Below are positions 1 to 11,087 of a stretch of DNA of 64,000 nt, in pieces. A program made the translations under genes and the position numbers. Numbering within the stretch: position 1 is the stretch's first letter; every line of letters begins with the position of its first letter. Source of the stretch: Pelobates cultripes. Its lineage: Eukaryota > Chordata > Amphibia > Anura > Pelobatidae. The notes under the pieces were generated by a model. It was not told the origin of the DNA. It did no database searches and saw only the letters and a list, made by a program, of their open reading frames with translations. Location: assembly GCA_933207985.1 (NCBI GenBank), contig OW240915.1, forward strand, positions 117,172,872 through 117,236,871, read 5' to 3'.

Positions 1-822
1 AACTCACGACACTAGAGACAGACCTGTTTCGTCACTTAGTCATGGCGGCTTCCCAACTAATCCCTAAATAATGGAAACAACCCAAACCACCTTCAATTCG
101 AGAATGGATACTGAGAGTTGACGATATTAAATTGATGGAAGAAATCACCTTAGCTAAAGTAGGGAGACATGTTAAATTCTTGTCCATATGGGATCCATGG
201 ATTAAACACATAACTCAAACCTCCCCTATCACAGTAGACTAATCTAACACATACCTGTATCCACATCGAAAATACAAGCTCTATTCATATACCTCTGCTT
301 CTTCCACTACCACTGCTGCTTTCTCCTCCTCTCCCTCCTCCCCTGTCGAGGTGGGAATGGGTTGAAAGTAACCAATTGACAAGACACATTTAACCGTCAC
401 TCAAACTTGCTTCCATGAGGGGATAGCAACACACCACCCCTACCTCGATACCCCCGGTTTTTCCCTACTATTCAATAGTTCCCCGCTGAACCTTGGTTTT
501 CCAACCCATTGAGGGGAGTTATCCCTTTATCTACACATGAAGCGTTCAATGGTATTGAACTAATGTATTGTTTCTTTTCAATTATCTATTGCTACAGTAT
601 TTTTACTTGTTATGTTATCTTCTCTCAGAAGTTTCATTTACCAAAATATTTGTGATGACTCTAATACAAACTGTACCTGATGTTCTGTGAAGTTTTAGTA
701 CTGTTTAAAATAGTGAAATACCGAAACTGTAATCTCAATGTAATCTCGCTATGTAAAACGTACAAAACAATAAAAAGATAAAATTAAAAAAATAAAATAA
801 AATGCATACATACATACATACT
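1..822 (+). mobile_element. L1/Tx1-type LINE, 3' end with tail
   Basis: The first 240 bases read, in one plus-strand frame, as the C-terminal end of a LINE ORF2, with the pieces REWILRVDDIKLMEE and KFLSIWDPW ending at a stop near 240. This charged, tryptophan-rich ending is typical of L1/Tx1-type ORF2 proteins. It is followed by about 500 bases of 3' UTR, an AATAAA signal near 769, an A-rich tail and a short TACA microsatellite at 800-822. The element continues off the left edge. An in-frame stop near base 66 suggests it is dead. Family placement is from motif memory, not a search. Confidence 0.6.
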
Positions 823-1160
823 TGGTAACCGCAGATAAACATCTAGTCTGCCCAATTTTCTGAATACTCTTATTAGGCCCTATGACTATCCCACGCATGC
901 TTAAACTCCTTAACTGTGTTAACCTCTACCACTTCAGCTGGAAGGCTATTCCATGCATTCACTACCCTCTCAAAGTAACACTTCCTGATATTTTTAAACC
1001 TTTGCCCCTCTAATTTGCCCCTCTAATTTGACTATGCTCCTCCTCCTTTACTGTATTGATTCCCTTTATGTATTTACATGTTTCTATCATATCCCCCAGT
1101 CTCCTCTTTCCTCCAAGCTATACATGTTAATATATATTTGTATTTATTATATAAATATTT
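823..1160 (-). mobile_element. CR1/L2-type LINE 3' coding fragment
   Basis: On the minus strand this reads as the end of a CR1/L2-clade ORF2, including VVNAWNSLPAEVVEVNTVKE (about 985-910), a characteristic C-terminal motif of these LINEs. The segment encoding the preceding basic region (ending near 1130) is also recognisable. It is truncated at both ends and frameshifted. No target-site duplication was found. Confidence 0.6.
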
Positions 1161-1216
1161 TTTTGACTGTGCCTAACAATTGTTATAACTTTATTCTAAG
1201 TTTATTTTAGAAACCA

Positions 1217-1338
1217 CCTCCTATCCCTACTCCTCCTATCCCGCCTTATCCCTCCAAGCTGCTCATACCAACTTCCAAACCAACTACTTGGGTTATACCC
1301 ACTCCAGACCTGAGTAGGTACATGCGCAAGTTTAACCA
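1217..1338 (-). repeat. exact 122-bp copy of ERV env (TM) segment
   Basis: These 122 bases are identical to 2698-2819, which lies inside the envelope transmembrane region of the nearby provirus. The flanks differ on both sides, and the copy lies outside the provirus, about 630 bases left of its LTR. It is too short to encode anything. See the finding on its origin. Confidence 0.85.
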
Positions 1339-1339
1339 A

Positions 1340-1539
1340 TAGCCTGGATGGCTATTCTGATTACATCACAATCACATGGCTGCGGTGGGGTGGCCAGTGG
1401 AGGTATCCCTAGGCTGTAATGTAAACACTGCATTTTCTCTGAAAAGACAGTGTTTACTTCAAATAGCATGAAGTGAATAATTATACTCACCAAAAAATAA
1501 AATAAGCTGTAGTTGTTCTGGTGACTAGTATCCCTTTAA
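1340..1539. mobile_element. T2-like (TTAA) MITE, one end
   Basis: The segment ends GTGACTAGTATCCCTTTAA, which matches the T2-type terminal repeat seen at full-length copies elsewhere in the window (for example 35139-35692). It contains a short hairpin built on GTAAACACTG / CAGTGTTTAC. The left end is missing. Confidence 0.6.
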
Positions 1540-1675
1540 GTTCTAGAAGTTATGGTGCTTAGACTTGCTCCTCTTAACCCCAGTCATGTTCTTAAAACAT
1601 TTTCAGGATTGGCATATGGGGTCTTAATCTGACCTACCCTTCACTAAGACCCTTGCTGGCTTTGTTTATGTTTAG

Positions 1676-1804
1676 GAATCTGATGTCCATAAGCACAGTA
1701 TACAGTCAGCAGAAGATTCAGTTGCTGTGGAATTGTCCGCTAAAGCCACAAATGAAAACTCCTCATTGACAAATCATGAACATTTTCTTCTATCAAAGAA
1801 AAAG
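1676..1804 (+). CDS. candidate host coding exon (43 codons, phase 0-0)
   Basis: An acceptor (TTTGTTTATGTTTAG) precedes a 129-base segment that ends AAAG|GTAATA, an acceptable donor. Only one of the three frames is open, and it is open throughout: it begins ESDVHKHSIQSAED and ends HEHFLLSKKK. The protein is Ser/Lys/Glu rich with no recognised domain. Exon length is a multiple of three and both phases are 0. It would join in frame to 19918-20002 and then to the grb10 exon at 38009, all on the plus strand. It could be an upstream grb10 exon, an exon of a neighbouring gene, or a chance open segment. The ERV insertion lies 160 bases downstream in antisense orientation. Confidence 0.4.
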
Positions 1805-1963
1805 GTAATAGTGTACGCCAAATAATAAAAAAAAAAAAAAAAATGGGAATATGGTAACTCGTAGGTGAATTTTTATATCTTTAACTGCATAGCCTCTCTG
1901 CTATTTCTAACGCGATGGTTGCTCACTTAAACTTAACATGTCCAAAATAGTTTCTGGTCTTTC

Positions 1964-2397
1964 TGTAACAGTGTAAGCGTGCAGAAGCCGAACACAGAGA
2001 GATGGACACAGGTATTCAGGAAGTAAGAGGCCTTTATTCACGTACCGATCGGGTCTCAGATGAACTCCTGTTCCAAAAATATCTTAGCACTAAATACATA
2101 GAGTACATTCCTTATATAGCACTGCAGCTCCTCTCATAATTAGCTACGCCCACACATACCCTTAACCTAATCAATGAACAGAGTCTAAACTCATCCATCC
2201 GGTCTAACCACGTGGCTCATCTGAAACAAAGGAGAGGGACGCGTAATTCCAGTTCCTGCATTCCTGCACATGCTCAGTACATTGATGACAGTATCTTAGC
2301 TACGTGTAACTAACTGATACTCCAAACACATGTACCTACATATGCCTTGTGGCAATCTTGGCCTACTAAACTTTTATTTTACTGGAATTCCATCACA
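1964..2397 (-). repeat. ERV 3' LTR
   Basis: On the minus strand it runs TGTGATGG to GTTACA, the TG...CA ends expected of an LTR. It contains a TATA-like TATATAAG (near 2113-2120) and an AATAAA signal (near 2034-2040). It differs from the 5' LTR by roughly a dozen substitutions and a 4-base indel (about 97% identity by eye), which implies an old but not ancient insertion. Confidence 0.93.
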
Positions 2398-2409
2398 TTC
2401 CCCCCTTTG
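2398..2409 (-). promoter_or_regulatory. ERV polypurine tract
   Basis: The minus strand reads CAAAGGGGGGAA directly against the 3' LTR start, the position and composition of the plus-strand primer of reverse transcription. Confidence 0.85.
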
Positions 2410-2604
2410 ATGCTTCTGATTGAAAATAATTCCAGATGCATCACCAATTATAGTTTGCCAACACCTCTCAAGTAGCCATGAACCAGAACAGACCTCGTAA
2501 GCATCCCTAGCATATTCTTTTAGCATTCCCCATCCTGAATATGCTCTCTCTGGGCTAAAGGTTCATATTTACAGACAGCCATTACATGGGCAGCTGTCTT
2601 CCTC

Positions 2605-3197
2605 TCAATAGTGCTGCCTATAACACTTCATATGGACCTGACCACTAATGGAATTAAGCAGGGCAGAGAGAAACACATGAATATAATAAATACTACTCCT
2701 CCTATCCCTACTCCTCCTATCCCGCCTTATCCCTCCAAGCTGCTCATACCAACTTCCAAACCAACTACTTGGGTTATACCCACTCCAGACCTGAGTAGGT
2801 ACATGCGCAAGTTTAACCATGTGGCTGGTAAGTTCAGCCACTGCCTGCCCTTCTTCATCTTTGTGCAGACAACAGTTACTTAGATTAAACTTCCCGCATA
2901 CACCTCTCTCTACTGCTAATAAATAGTCCAGAGCTAATCTATTTTGATAGATGGCTGATCTCATTCGGGTATTATGTTTAGCTAGGAGATCGCCTGTGCT
3001 GTCTCATTGGTGATAATCTCAACCACCGCCTGTAGTCTTATAATACGATTAAGCATATATATTGGGGTTCTATATCCATAAGTACCATCTTCTGCCCAAG
3101 TAGCCGGTCCATAATAATTAATAATACGTTGGGGAGGCCACTCATCATCTTCCCAGCTACCTATATTCAAAGATGCTCGCTTCTTTTTATGATTCAC
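2605..3197 (-). pseudogene. ERV env, transmembrane (TM) region, frameshifted
   Basis: Two minus-strand pieces in different frames (3197-2982 and 2964-2605) cover a retroviral TM ectodomain. The first holds a heptad-like helix ([20 protein letters not shown]). The second holds [11 protein letters not shown] followed by a cysteine motif [10 protein letters not shown] (C-X7-CC, near 2898-2869), then a membrane-proximal tryptophan-rich stretch ([12 protein letters not shown]). The frameshift lies near 2965-2985. The role in the ancestral virus was membrane fusion; this copy is broken. The membrane anchor and tail are not clear. The X7 spacing is unusual, since gammaretroviruses usually have X6. 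Confidence 0.8.
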
Positions 3198-4680
3198 ACC
3201 ATAAACCTTAACTCCAAGGTCTCTCCTGTTTCAACTGGCAACAAGAAGGATGGTTTGAGCATACCTAGTACCTAGCATACCTAGTATACCTAGTACACAT
3301 GCCCCTTCCCAGTCTTGTGGTAACTCCGAATATGCCTTCTTACCACAAATCCAGTACAATTTTGCTGGGGCTCTCCAATTGAATGTAGCAGATTCCATAC
3401 CTCTTTCAAATTAGTGTAATTGGCAAATGGATTAGTAGGTTCCAAGACATTTGAAGCTGACCACCAAGTAGTATCTTTTGTATTATCATTATAAGCCTTT
3501 TTGTCCCAAACTTGTTAACTCACCTACAGATGTGTTATACATTATCCCTTTCCTGGCTATACAAACATGACCTATAATGGAGGTTTTCAACCGCTATTCT
3601 GATTTACCTCTAGTACTCACTTGATGATCAGACTGAGAAAGTATCTGTTGTTCAACTGTCTCAGAACCAGGGTACCATGCCTTCTTTGCTTCCCATGGCC
3701 ACTGGTCTCCCATGTTAGTACCTCCACATACAAAACAGTTAGTTACATTAAGACTACCTGCAATACTCTCGGCTAAATCTACAAATAGGTTCTTAACATT
3801 ATGGGGAATTTTATCCTCAATACTCATCTCCTCATAGAAGGAATGAAAAACCTGATGAATATGGGTTGCTACTGTCTCCGTTTCAATGCCTACATATATA
3901 ATAGCCCCAGGATCCAACCCTGTTCCGTATATTTGGTACCCAAATAGATTTCCAAACTTGTCTATGAAGTGTTGCGGATTAGAAATGGTCATATGAACCG
4001 GATTACACTCCATAGATTTACAATATGGTGTGGTAGGCAACCTTTGGATAATCATATCTTGATCTACTGTTTTACCCCAGGTTGCCCACCCCACACAAGA
4101 CCAATATGGACAGAAATTAAAATCTCTATTTGGGCAATAAGGATCAGTAGATCTTTTACTGGGACATAAATATTTGTCATTGAACCCATAAGTTCGTTCC
4201 CACTTTAAATTACCACATACATTCCAAGGTTTTCCACTACCTGAGATCGCCTTACATGCATCAAATAGTAGAATACCTGTAGAATGTATGGTATTTATCA
4301 CCGTCCTATTTATCAAGGTCCCCTGAGAGTTGCTATTCCATATTACCAACCAAATTGTACAGGGTTGGAATTGGGGATCAAAACATTTAGACTCTCCTTC
4401 TGCTAGGTGACACACATTGTAATCAATGTCCAAATATCTACAATATAATATAATATATTATAATAAATTTATAACAACACATAAATACACAATAAAATTT
4501 ATTATTCCTGGTATCCTCATTTTTATTTCTTCGACCGTGCGACAGCACCTCAGCTTCCCGACTGTGAGGGCTGCAAGGATTGGCGTTCTTCTGATCCTCA
4601 CTTTCCTTTACAGAGATCTCTTCGAGACACTCTGACTTATGACACGTAGGCAGATGGTCTGGCTTTATTATGGCCTTCAA
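3198..4680 (-). pseudogene. ERV env, leader and surface (SU) region, broken
   Basis: An open minus-strand run at 4433-3594 (279 codons) is cysteine-rich with several NXT/NXS glycosylation sites and a CFVCGGTNMGD stretch, as expected for an envelope surface subunit. The probable N-terminal leader is at 4680-4438 in another frame, with a hydrophobic segment (CVFMCCYKFIIIYYIIL) that overlaps an AT-rich run at 4440-4475, a likely slippage point. Downstream, 3593-3300 continues SU-like with stops. No furin site was assigned with confidence. Receptor use cannot be inferred. Confidence 0.7.
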
Positions 4681-4763
4681 AACACCTACTTGCTGATCTC
4701 AAAATAATACTTCCAACCACGATGTCCCAATACTTCACACTCACTCCGACTGAGTCACCCGCT

Positions 4764-5072
4764 TTAACCAGATCTTGCAAGGATGGCTTGCCAAGAGTCT
4801 GCTGCTGATTTAACCCTAGAGTGATGAATCCACGGAGTCACTTCTGTCACCTTTACAGCTGTTGGAGTGGACAAAAGAACAACATAAGGACCTCTCCATT
4901 TTGGACCTAATGGAACACTATTCCATTCTTTTATCCCCACTTGATCTCCTGGATGGTAAGAATGAACAGGTGGATATATGTTCACAGGTAACCTATCTTG
5001 TACCCATTTCTATACTTCCTCCATAGTTATACCCAACTCTACAACCTGCTGCCGAATAATTCCTTCTTTCAC
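4764..5072 (-). pseudogene. ERV pol, integrase C-terminal remnant
   Basis: The minus-strand frame contains HPGDQVGIKEW, LGPKWRGPYVVLL and WIHHSRVK, the signature of the gammaretroviral integrase C-terminal DNA-binding domain. The zinc-binding and DDE catalytic domains that should precede it are absent: only about 90 bases separate it from the start of RNase H. An internal deletion of well over 1 kb is inferred. A stop lies near 5010. Confidence 0.85.
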
Positions 5073-6657
5073 TTAGCTACTACCATCCGTATAATACTGT
5101 ACATCCGGGTCCTGAATGGGAAAGTCATGAAGGTCCGGTCGGCTTGAAAACACCTCATCCATTATCTCCAAACAATCATGTTGACTTTCATTACGTTGTG
5201 GCAAAAGGGAAGCTAGATTCAGGGTATTAACAGTCTCAAGGTGTACTCTTGGATTTTCACATAGCATGGCTTGATATTTAGTCATTTGGCTATTACTGAA
5301 CCAATGATTACCTTTGTAATCCAATAGAGTCTGTACTGCATGAGGTACTCGCACGTGGAGTTCCTGTCCCAGTGTAAGCTTGTCAGCTTCTGCTACCAAC
5401 AGGACAGCGGCGGCCACTGCTCGCAGACAAGGTGGAAGACCACTAACCACTGCATCCAACTGTTTGGACATGCACGCGACAGGTCGTTGCCATGATCCAA
5501 AATACTGAGTTAGTACTCCCACAGCCATTCTTCTTTGCTCATATACATACAGATAGAATGGACGTGTATGATCAGGTAGACCTAGGGCTGGGGCACTCAT
5601 TAGTGCTTTCTTGATATCCTCAAATGCCTTCTGCTGTTCAGTAGTCCATAGGAAGGGGTCATGTTCTGTGCCCTTTATAGCTCCATATAAGGGTTTCGCC
5701 AATATCGCGTAATTAGGAATCCATATCCTGCAGAATCCTGCTGCTCCTGAGAATTCTCGCACCTGTCTTCTATTCTTAGGTATCGGTATCTGACATACCT
5801 CTTCTTTCCTTTCGGGTCCCATTATCCTTTGACCTTCAGAGATATGGAATCCTAAATACTTGACAGTTGACTGGCACAATTGCACTTTCTTCCTAGATAC
5901 TTTGTATCCTGCCTTCCAGAGAATTTGAAGTAGATCATAAGTTGCTTGTTGGCATATCTCTTTAGTAATTGCCGCTATCAACAAATCATCCACATACTGA
6001 AGTAATACACATTCTCCTGGGATGGACTTGAAATCTTGCAGGTCCTGGCTTAATGTGGATCCAAATAGGGTGGGTGAATTCTTGAACCCTTGAGGTAATC
6101 TAGTCCAAGTCATCTGACACTTTGAACCTGTAACAGCATCTTCCCATTCTAAGGCAACGATACACTGACTCTCAGCAGCAATTCGAAGACAAAAGAAAGC
6201 ATCCTTGAGGTCTAAGACTGTAAAGTATGTTGCCCCACCTGGTATCAAGGCAAGCAGATTATAAGGGTTGGGTACAACTGGGTGTATATTAACTACCGCA
6301 TCATTAACTGCTCTTAAATCTTGTACAGGACGATACTCATCTGATCCTGGCTTCTGAACAGGTAACAATGGAGTATTCCAGGGGGAAGTACAGAATTTTA
6401 GGATACCATACCTTACGAACTTATCCAAGTAGGTCTCTATGTTTCTCTTTGCCTTTTGGGGTATATGGTACTGTCGTAAACTTCACGGGATAGGCCCCAA
6501 GCTTCAACCCAATATGTATAGGTGGAATATTATGGGCAAGATTATTTTCTGCCCATACTCCTGGAATGTCAAATAGGGATTCATCACTCTTAGGATTTAC
6601 ACTTGTCATTATAGTATAGAAGCGCCATTCTTCTTCCCTTGGCACCGATATCGCCAT
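5073..6657 (-). pseudogene. ERV pol, reverse transcriptase
   Basis: The main piece at 6428-5073 (451 codons) covers the RT fingers, palm, thumb and connection: SPWNTPLLPV, RPVQDLRAVND, the LPQGFKNSPTLF motif and the catalytic YVDDLLIA (near 6005-5985), ending exactly at YYTDGSS, the first RNase H motif. An upstream piece at 6657-6421 carries the RT N-terminus in a shifted frame. The two overlap by 8 bases, so a frameshift lies near 6420-6430. The RT copies RNA into DNA in this family. The catalytic aspartates are present, but RNase H is cut off. Confidence 0.9.
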
Positions 6658-6990
6658 TATGCCCGATGATCCATTAAACTTCAGGGATGTCGATCCATTG
6701 GGTAAAAAGGTTATCTGGGCTTGAAGCTTTGATAATAAATCTCGTCCTAGAAGTTAGATTGGACACTCAGGCATATATAGAAATTGGTGCTTCACCAAAT
6801 GGCCTCCCAGAATGCAAGTGCGACTCTTAAGAACCGGTCTAGCAGTGCTCTTCCCAGTTGCTCCTATTACTGTAATGGTTTTTCCTGATGGAGGAGCAAC
6901 TAATTTAGTCACCACAGAATGTTCAGCCCCAGTATTGATCATGAAAGGACTTCTCTTTCCCCCTATTACTACATCGACCATAGGCTCCAC
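6658..6990 (-). pseudogene. ERV protease
   Basis: An aspartic protease fold is recognisable from VDVVIGGKRSPFMINTGAEH, VIGATGK and, past a stop at 6754-6756, LLGRDLLSKL just before RT. The active site reads NTGA where the family has DTGA, so the catalytic aspartate is replaced. It is in the same frame as the downstream RT N-terminal piece, with one in-frame stop between them. Confidence 0.8.
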
Positions 6991-7381
6991 TCGGCCAAGG
7001 GGTATGGAGCCCGGTCGGTATCAATAGTCCTCCATGACAGTGTCAGCCAGACCCACAAAATCTCTATCCTCTCTTTCTCTAGGTGGATAATATAATAACT
7101 TCCTCTATTATTCCTACTATTTCCTCCAAAACTTCCTCTACCTCGTCCTCTATAGCTACTACCATAACCACCTCGCCCTCTTCTCTCTTCTTGTCTACCA
7201 CCTGCAATATATCCCCTCTGTGAACAGTCACTTTCCAATGCCCTTCCTCTCTACAATATGCACTTTGATTCCTACTTAAATGTCCCTTACTCAGCCTATT
7301 CTCGACTCCTTTATTCACTTCCCTTCCCTGTCTTTCTACACTTGTGATAGCTACCGCTAGCATATCTGCCTTCTTTCTCAT
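6969..7381 (-). pseudogene. ERV gag, nucleocapsid
   Basis: Across two frames this encodes a single zinc-knuckle-like stretch: YCREEGHWK in one frame, continued by SDCSQRG in the next. It is followed by an Arg/Gly-rich tail (GGYGSSYRGRGRGSFGG). One knuckle plus a basic tail is the gammaretroviral arrangement. A frameshift breaks the knuckle, and the cysteine two residues before YC appears as serine. Confidence 0.75.
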
Positions 7382-7394
7382 TTTACGTTCCTCC

Positions 7395-7975
7395 TCACGC
7401 TTTGTCTGTTTCCCTATTCATATACACATTATTTGCAACCTCCATTAGCTGTGATATGGATATCCCTGCAAATCTCTCCAATTTTTGTAACTTTCTCTTA
7501 ATATTGCTCTGGGCCTGGCTGACAAATGCTGAGTTAATCATTTGGAAGTTTTCAAGGGCTTCAGGATTGAAAGGAGTGTACAATCTATTTGACCCATACA
7601 AAGTACTGGGTGATTCATTAGCTTTTTGTAACACTTCAGCCGTCCTGGACATGTTAATTGCCTTTTTCCCTCCTGCCTTCATGCCAGCAGTAATGGCTTG
7701 TTGATAGGCCTTTAGATGGATTATGTCAGCGCCATTTACGTTCCAAAGGTCAGTAATAATTGCTGACAATCAGCCTAGGTGAGATTGTGGGTTTGTATAA
7801 TAGAGGTAACCAAATCTGTCATGACTTGAGGCTTATCAGTGTATGAAGAATTACGTGTCTTCCAATTAAATAAGTCAGTCGTAGTGAAAGGAACATAAAC
7901 AAATACAGGGTCTGCATGTTGCAATTGACCATTATTGTCAACATATGTTGGGCCCGGTGTAAGTCGCAGAGGCAT
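7395..7975 (-). pseudogene. ERV gag, capsid
   Basis: The minus-strand pieces 7975-7775 and 7769-7395 form a gamma-type capsid. PFTTTDLFNWKT marks the N-terminal region, and IKRKLQKLERFAGISISQL followed by VYMNRET marks the C-terminal conserved region. A TAG stop (7775-7777) and a frameshift separate the pieces. Capsid forms the virion core. The matrix domain upstream is not recognisable. Confidence 0.88.
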
Positions 7976-10900
7976 TTGGTAATGTCGGGGTTGGAGGGTA
8001 CCAGTCAGGGCTTCGGCAAGGCTGCTCAGTAATAGGTTCCAGTCTGAGAGTAGTTAGATAGGTGGAAGGGGGTGAGCTAATTTTACTAGTCAGCATTTGG
8101 TGGATGAAACAAAATGTAAAAAAGTGTTAAACCAAAAACCTACCAGTAGGTGTCACCAGAGGGTAATTGTATCAAAATAATCTTTGTGTCTAATAATAAA
8201 ACTTAACTTTTAATATATTTATACATAAAATAAAACCTTATAGCAATAAATATATTAAAATAGGATAGGCCTGCTTCTGTCTGTTATATGCCAGTATAGC
8301 GTTAAAGATGATTATGCAATGTAATATCAATGTAACTCCCGAAGATGGCCAGTAGGTGGCCCTAGAGTGCCTCCCTAAAATCTAATGAAGCAGATAGACT
8401 TTAATTATGTGCTTATTTTATTATTACTTATTTTAATCACTGTTCACCCTGATATATAGGCTTGAGTAAAGCTTTAGTTCTATGGTAAATTAAACATCTC
8501 AGTTTGTATTTTAGTAAAGGGGATATTTTGAACAAAGCTGGGAGGGGCCCATCCAGTAACTAAAATAAGGATAAAAGTGTACTCTAGCATCTTATACCAT
8601 TAATAATTTCTTCCAGTTGTATTTTAGACTATCACTGAAGACACACAGTATTCAATAGTTTTAGTACTATTTCAATGATTATGGTACCATGTCATTGCTG
8701 AGAATTATCTGATCCAATAGACTCAGTTACTGTTATTAAGAATTCTCCTCACATTTTAACTGTTAATAAAATTCAATGCTAAAATACACTCCTACCAAAA
8801 AGGAAGTCAATTCAAATTACAAAGAACCAGTTTGTACAGAAATACAAGAGTTTGAAAGAAAAGAACAGATAGGTACACGTGGACAATAGAGCAGGGGGGG
8901 TGCAAATACCAGCTATACCAGTTTTAGCTTGGGAGGAAGAGTAGGGGGTTGGCAATCAGATGCAAGGGGAGAGGTGTCCAAAGCAGTTGTAATTAAAGGC
9001 ATTAAAGGCACCCAGGCCACTTCAGCTTAATGAAGTGGTCTGGGTGCCAGGTCCAGCTAGGGTTAACCCATTTTTTTATAAACATAGCAGTTTCAGAGAA
9101 ACTGCTATGTTTATAAATGGGTTAAGCCTTCCCCCAAAGCCTCTAGTGGCTGTCTCATTGACAGCCGCTAGAGGCCCTTGCATGATTCTCACTGTGAAAA
9201 TCACAGTGAGAGCACGCAAGCGTCCATAGGAAAGCATTGATAATGCTTTCCTATGCGACCGGCTGAATGTGCGCGCAGCCAGCCGACGGGGCGGAACGGA
9301 GGAGGATCAGAGGCAGAGAGCTCCCCGCCCAGCGCTGGAAAAAGGTAAGTTTTACCCCTTTTCCCCTTTCCAGAGCCGGGCGGGAGGGGGACCCTGAGGG
9401 TGGGGGCACCCTCAGGGCACTATAGTGCCAGGAAAACGAGTATGTTAGTACTATAGTGGTCCTTTAAGGTCTTAGTGGACAAACAGGTTCTGGCTACCAT
9501 GGACTCCATTTTTCCTCTTAGCACAGCTTGTTCTATTTTGCAGTGTTTCAACAATCTGTATACAGAAACTACTCGTATAGCCCCAGCATATTATTTATAA
9601 CACTGTAACCCTGCTGTATTAAATCTGGATCAAGGATCCACAGGAACACTGGTTAACAGAACAGGCCGTCCTCTGCTAAATAGAGTATTTTAATCTTTTG
9701 GGGGACCGTGTTACAACATATTCCTTAGAAAAGTTTTTTTTTTTTTTTTTTTTGACACATACAAGACAAAGGACTGTTTGTGAATCAGAAGCACCCATGA
9801 TTTCAACAAAGCGTCTGATTCAAAGCAGTACAAATATACAAACAGTTTCAACAGTCACACTAGTTACCTTAGCAACAGCACCACGTGGCACAGTTACTAG
9901 GCCAAACACACACCAAAAACACGAGGAGAATTCTCATACACACACAGCGCTAACACGATGTCTTCACACATGAAAATTCACCATACACTAGATACTCATC
10001 ACTGTAACTATAAATCAAACCCTGCAACCATCCATGCAGTAAATCAACTCTCAATTACCAGACTATAACTCACTCCAGTAACATCGTCTTTACAATCAGT
10101 AGTTCTAGTACGTTTAGCAAGTGGTTATGGTACAGTTTTAGAATCACAGGTCGATTAGTAACAGTTATGGTGTTACACATATAACATCAAACAACAGATT
10201 GTTAGTAGTTATATACAATACACAATGTCTGTAATTATAAGACATGTTAGTGGTTATGGTACCGTGCACTATTATACAGTTATACACACAATTTACACTC
10301 CCGCTAGACAGCAGAGCTCAAGCTTTCTAGCAGGACATACAATTTAACCAATTCACCAACTTACCAACTACAGTATATCTAACAATTATTTACAATAATC
10401 CCAACTATTCTAATTGGCCAGCACCTTGAGAACTATCGAACAATTTACATCAAGGTTCGGTTAGTGCCCAAGCACCACATATAGCGAACTAGTGGGCGGA
10501 ATGTACAACAGAACCCATTTAGTCTTTTTACGCTATCAATAGTCTAGTGGTTGAATTTACACGCCTTCCACTTAGGCAACATAGGTTGAGATCTAGAAGA
10601 TGGCATGTACACCAGAATCTGCTTAGTCTCCTGGTCCCCCCGACCTAGCGACCAAAATTTACACCTAGATACGCTAGTCAAGACAGGACACCGGTGTCCG
10701 GTCTGAACTATTTTCACCAAAGGTTCAGCCTGACCCAAACTACAGTGCGTCTAATTTCCAATAAGCGGTGTGCCTGCGCTTCTTCCATCCAGAGGGATGG
10801 TGCATATTCCATACAACCAATTTCTAAATACCCATGTGGGCCTACCGCTCTAACGGTATCAGTCTTACCTCTTCGTTCCTGAGCCTGGTCTTCACACTCG

Positions 10901-11065
10901 TCGACGGGGCACCCCGGTACTCACTGCGCAGAAGCCGATGATCTCCTGGACAAAAGGCAAGTGGCGCCGAGACGAAAGGAGGTCCATGCAGAAGTCCAGG
11001 GGTGCTGCCGTGGAGAACGTTGGTAAAGATCTACCGTCTCTGTCTCAGCTACCGTGACAATGAGC
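7976..11065 (-). other. ERV leader and matrix-position region, with insertions
   Basis: Three kilobases between the primer site and capsid have no convincing ORF. It holds a T2-type MITE (9002-9467), a poly-T run (9735-9752) and two degenerate copies of a roughly 105-base module (about 10490-10565 and 10595-10665, sharing TTTAGTCT/CTTAGTCTCC and AATTTACAC). The region is far longer than a typical gammaretroviral leader plus matrix, so other unrecognised insertions are likely, for example around 8130-8400. Confidence 0.55.
9002..9467. mobile_element. T2-type (Kolobok-like) MITE inside ERV leader
   Basis: It starts TTAAAGGCACCCAGGCC and ends GTACTATAGTGGTCCTTTAA, with TTAA at both ends. Inside are subterminal hairpins, CACTTCAGCTTAATGAAGTG and the AGCAGTTTC/GAAACTGCT palindrome, shared with the copies at 18804, 56396, 57345 and 58185. 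It is non-coding. It entered the provirus after integration. Confidence 0.85.
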
Positions 11066-11083
11066 TTCCCGGCCAATGCACCA
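11066..11083 (-). promoter_or_regulatory. ERV primer-binding site, tRNA-Gly
   Basis: The minus strand reads TGGTGCATTGGCCGGGAA, an exact complement of the 3' 18 bases (with CCA) of vertebrate tRNA-Gly(GCC) as I know it. It lies 4 bases inside the 5' LTR, the expected place for priming of minus-strand DNA. Confidence 0.88.
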
Positions 11084-11087
11084 GAGA

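Noticed and set aside
6812..7027. Plus-strand ORF opposite the ERV protease
   Set aside because: Shadow of the coding strand; no motif of its own.
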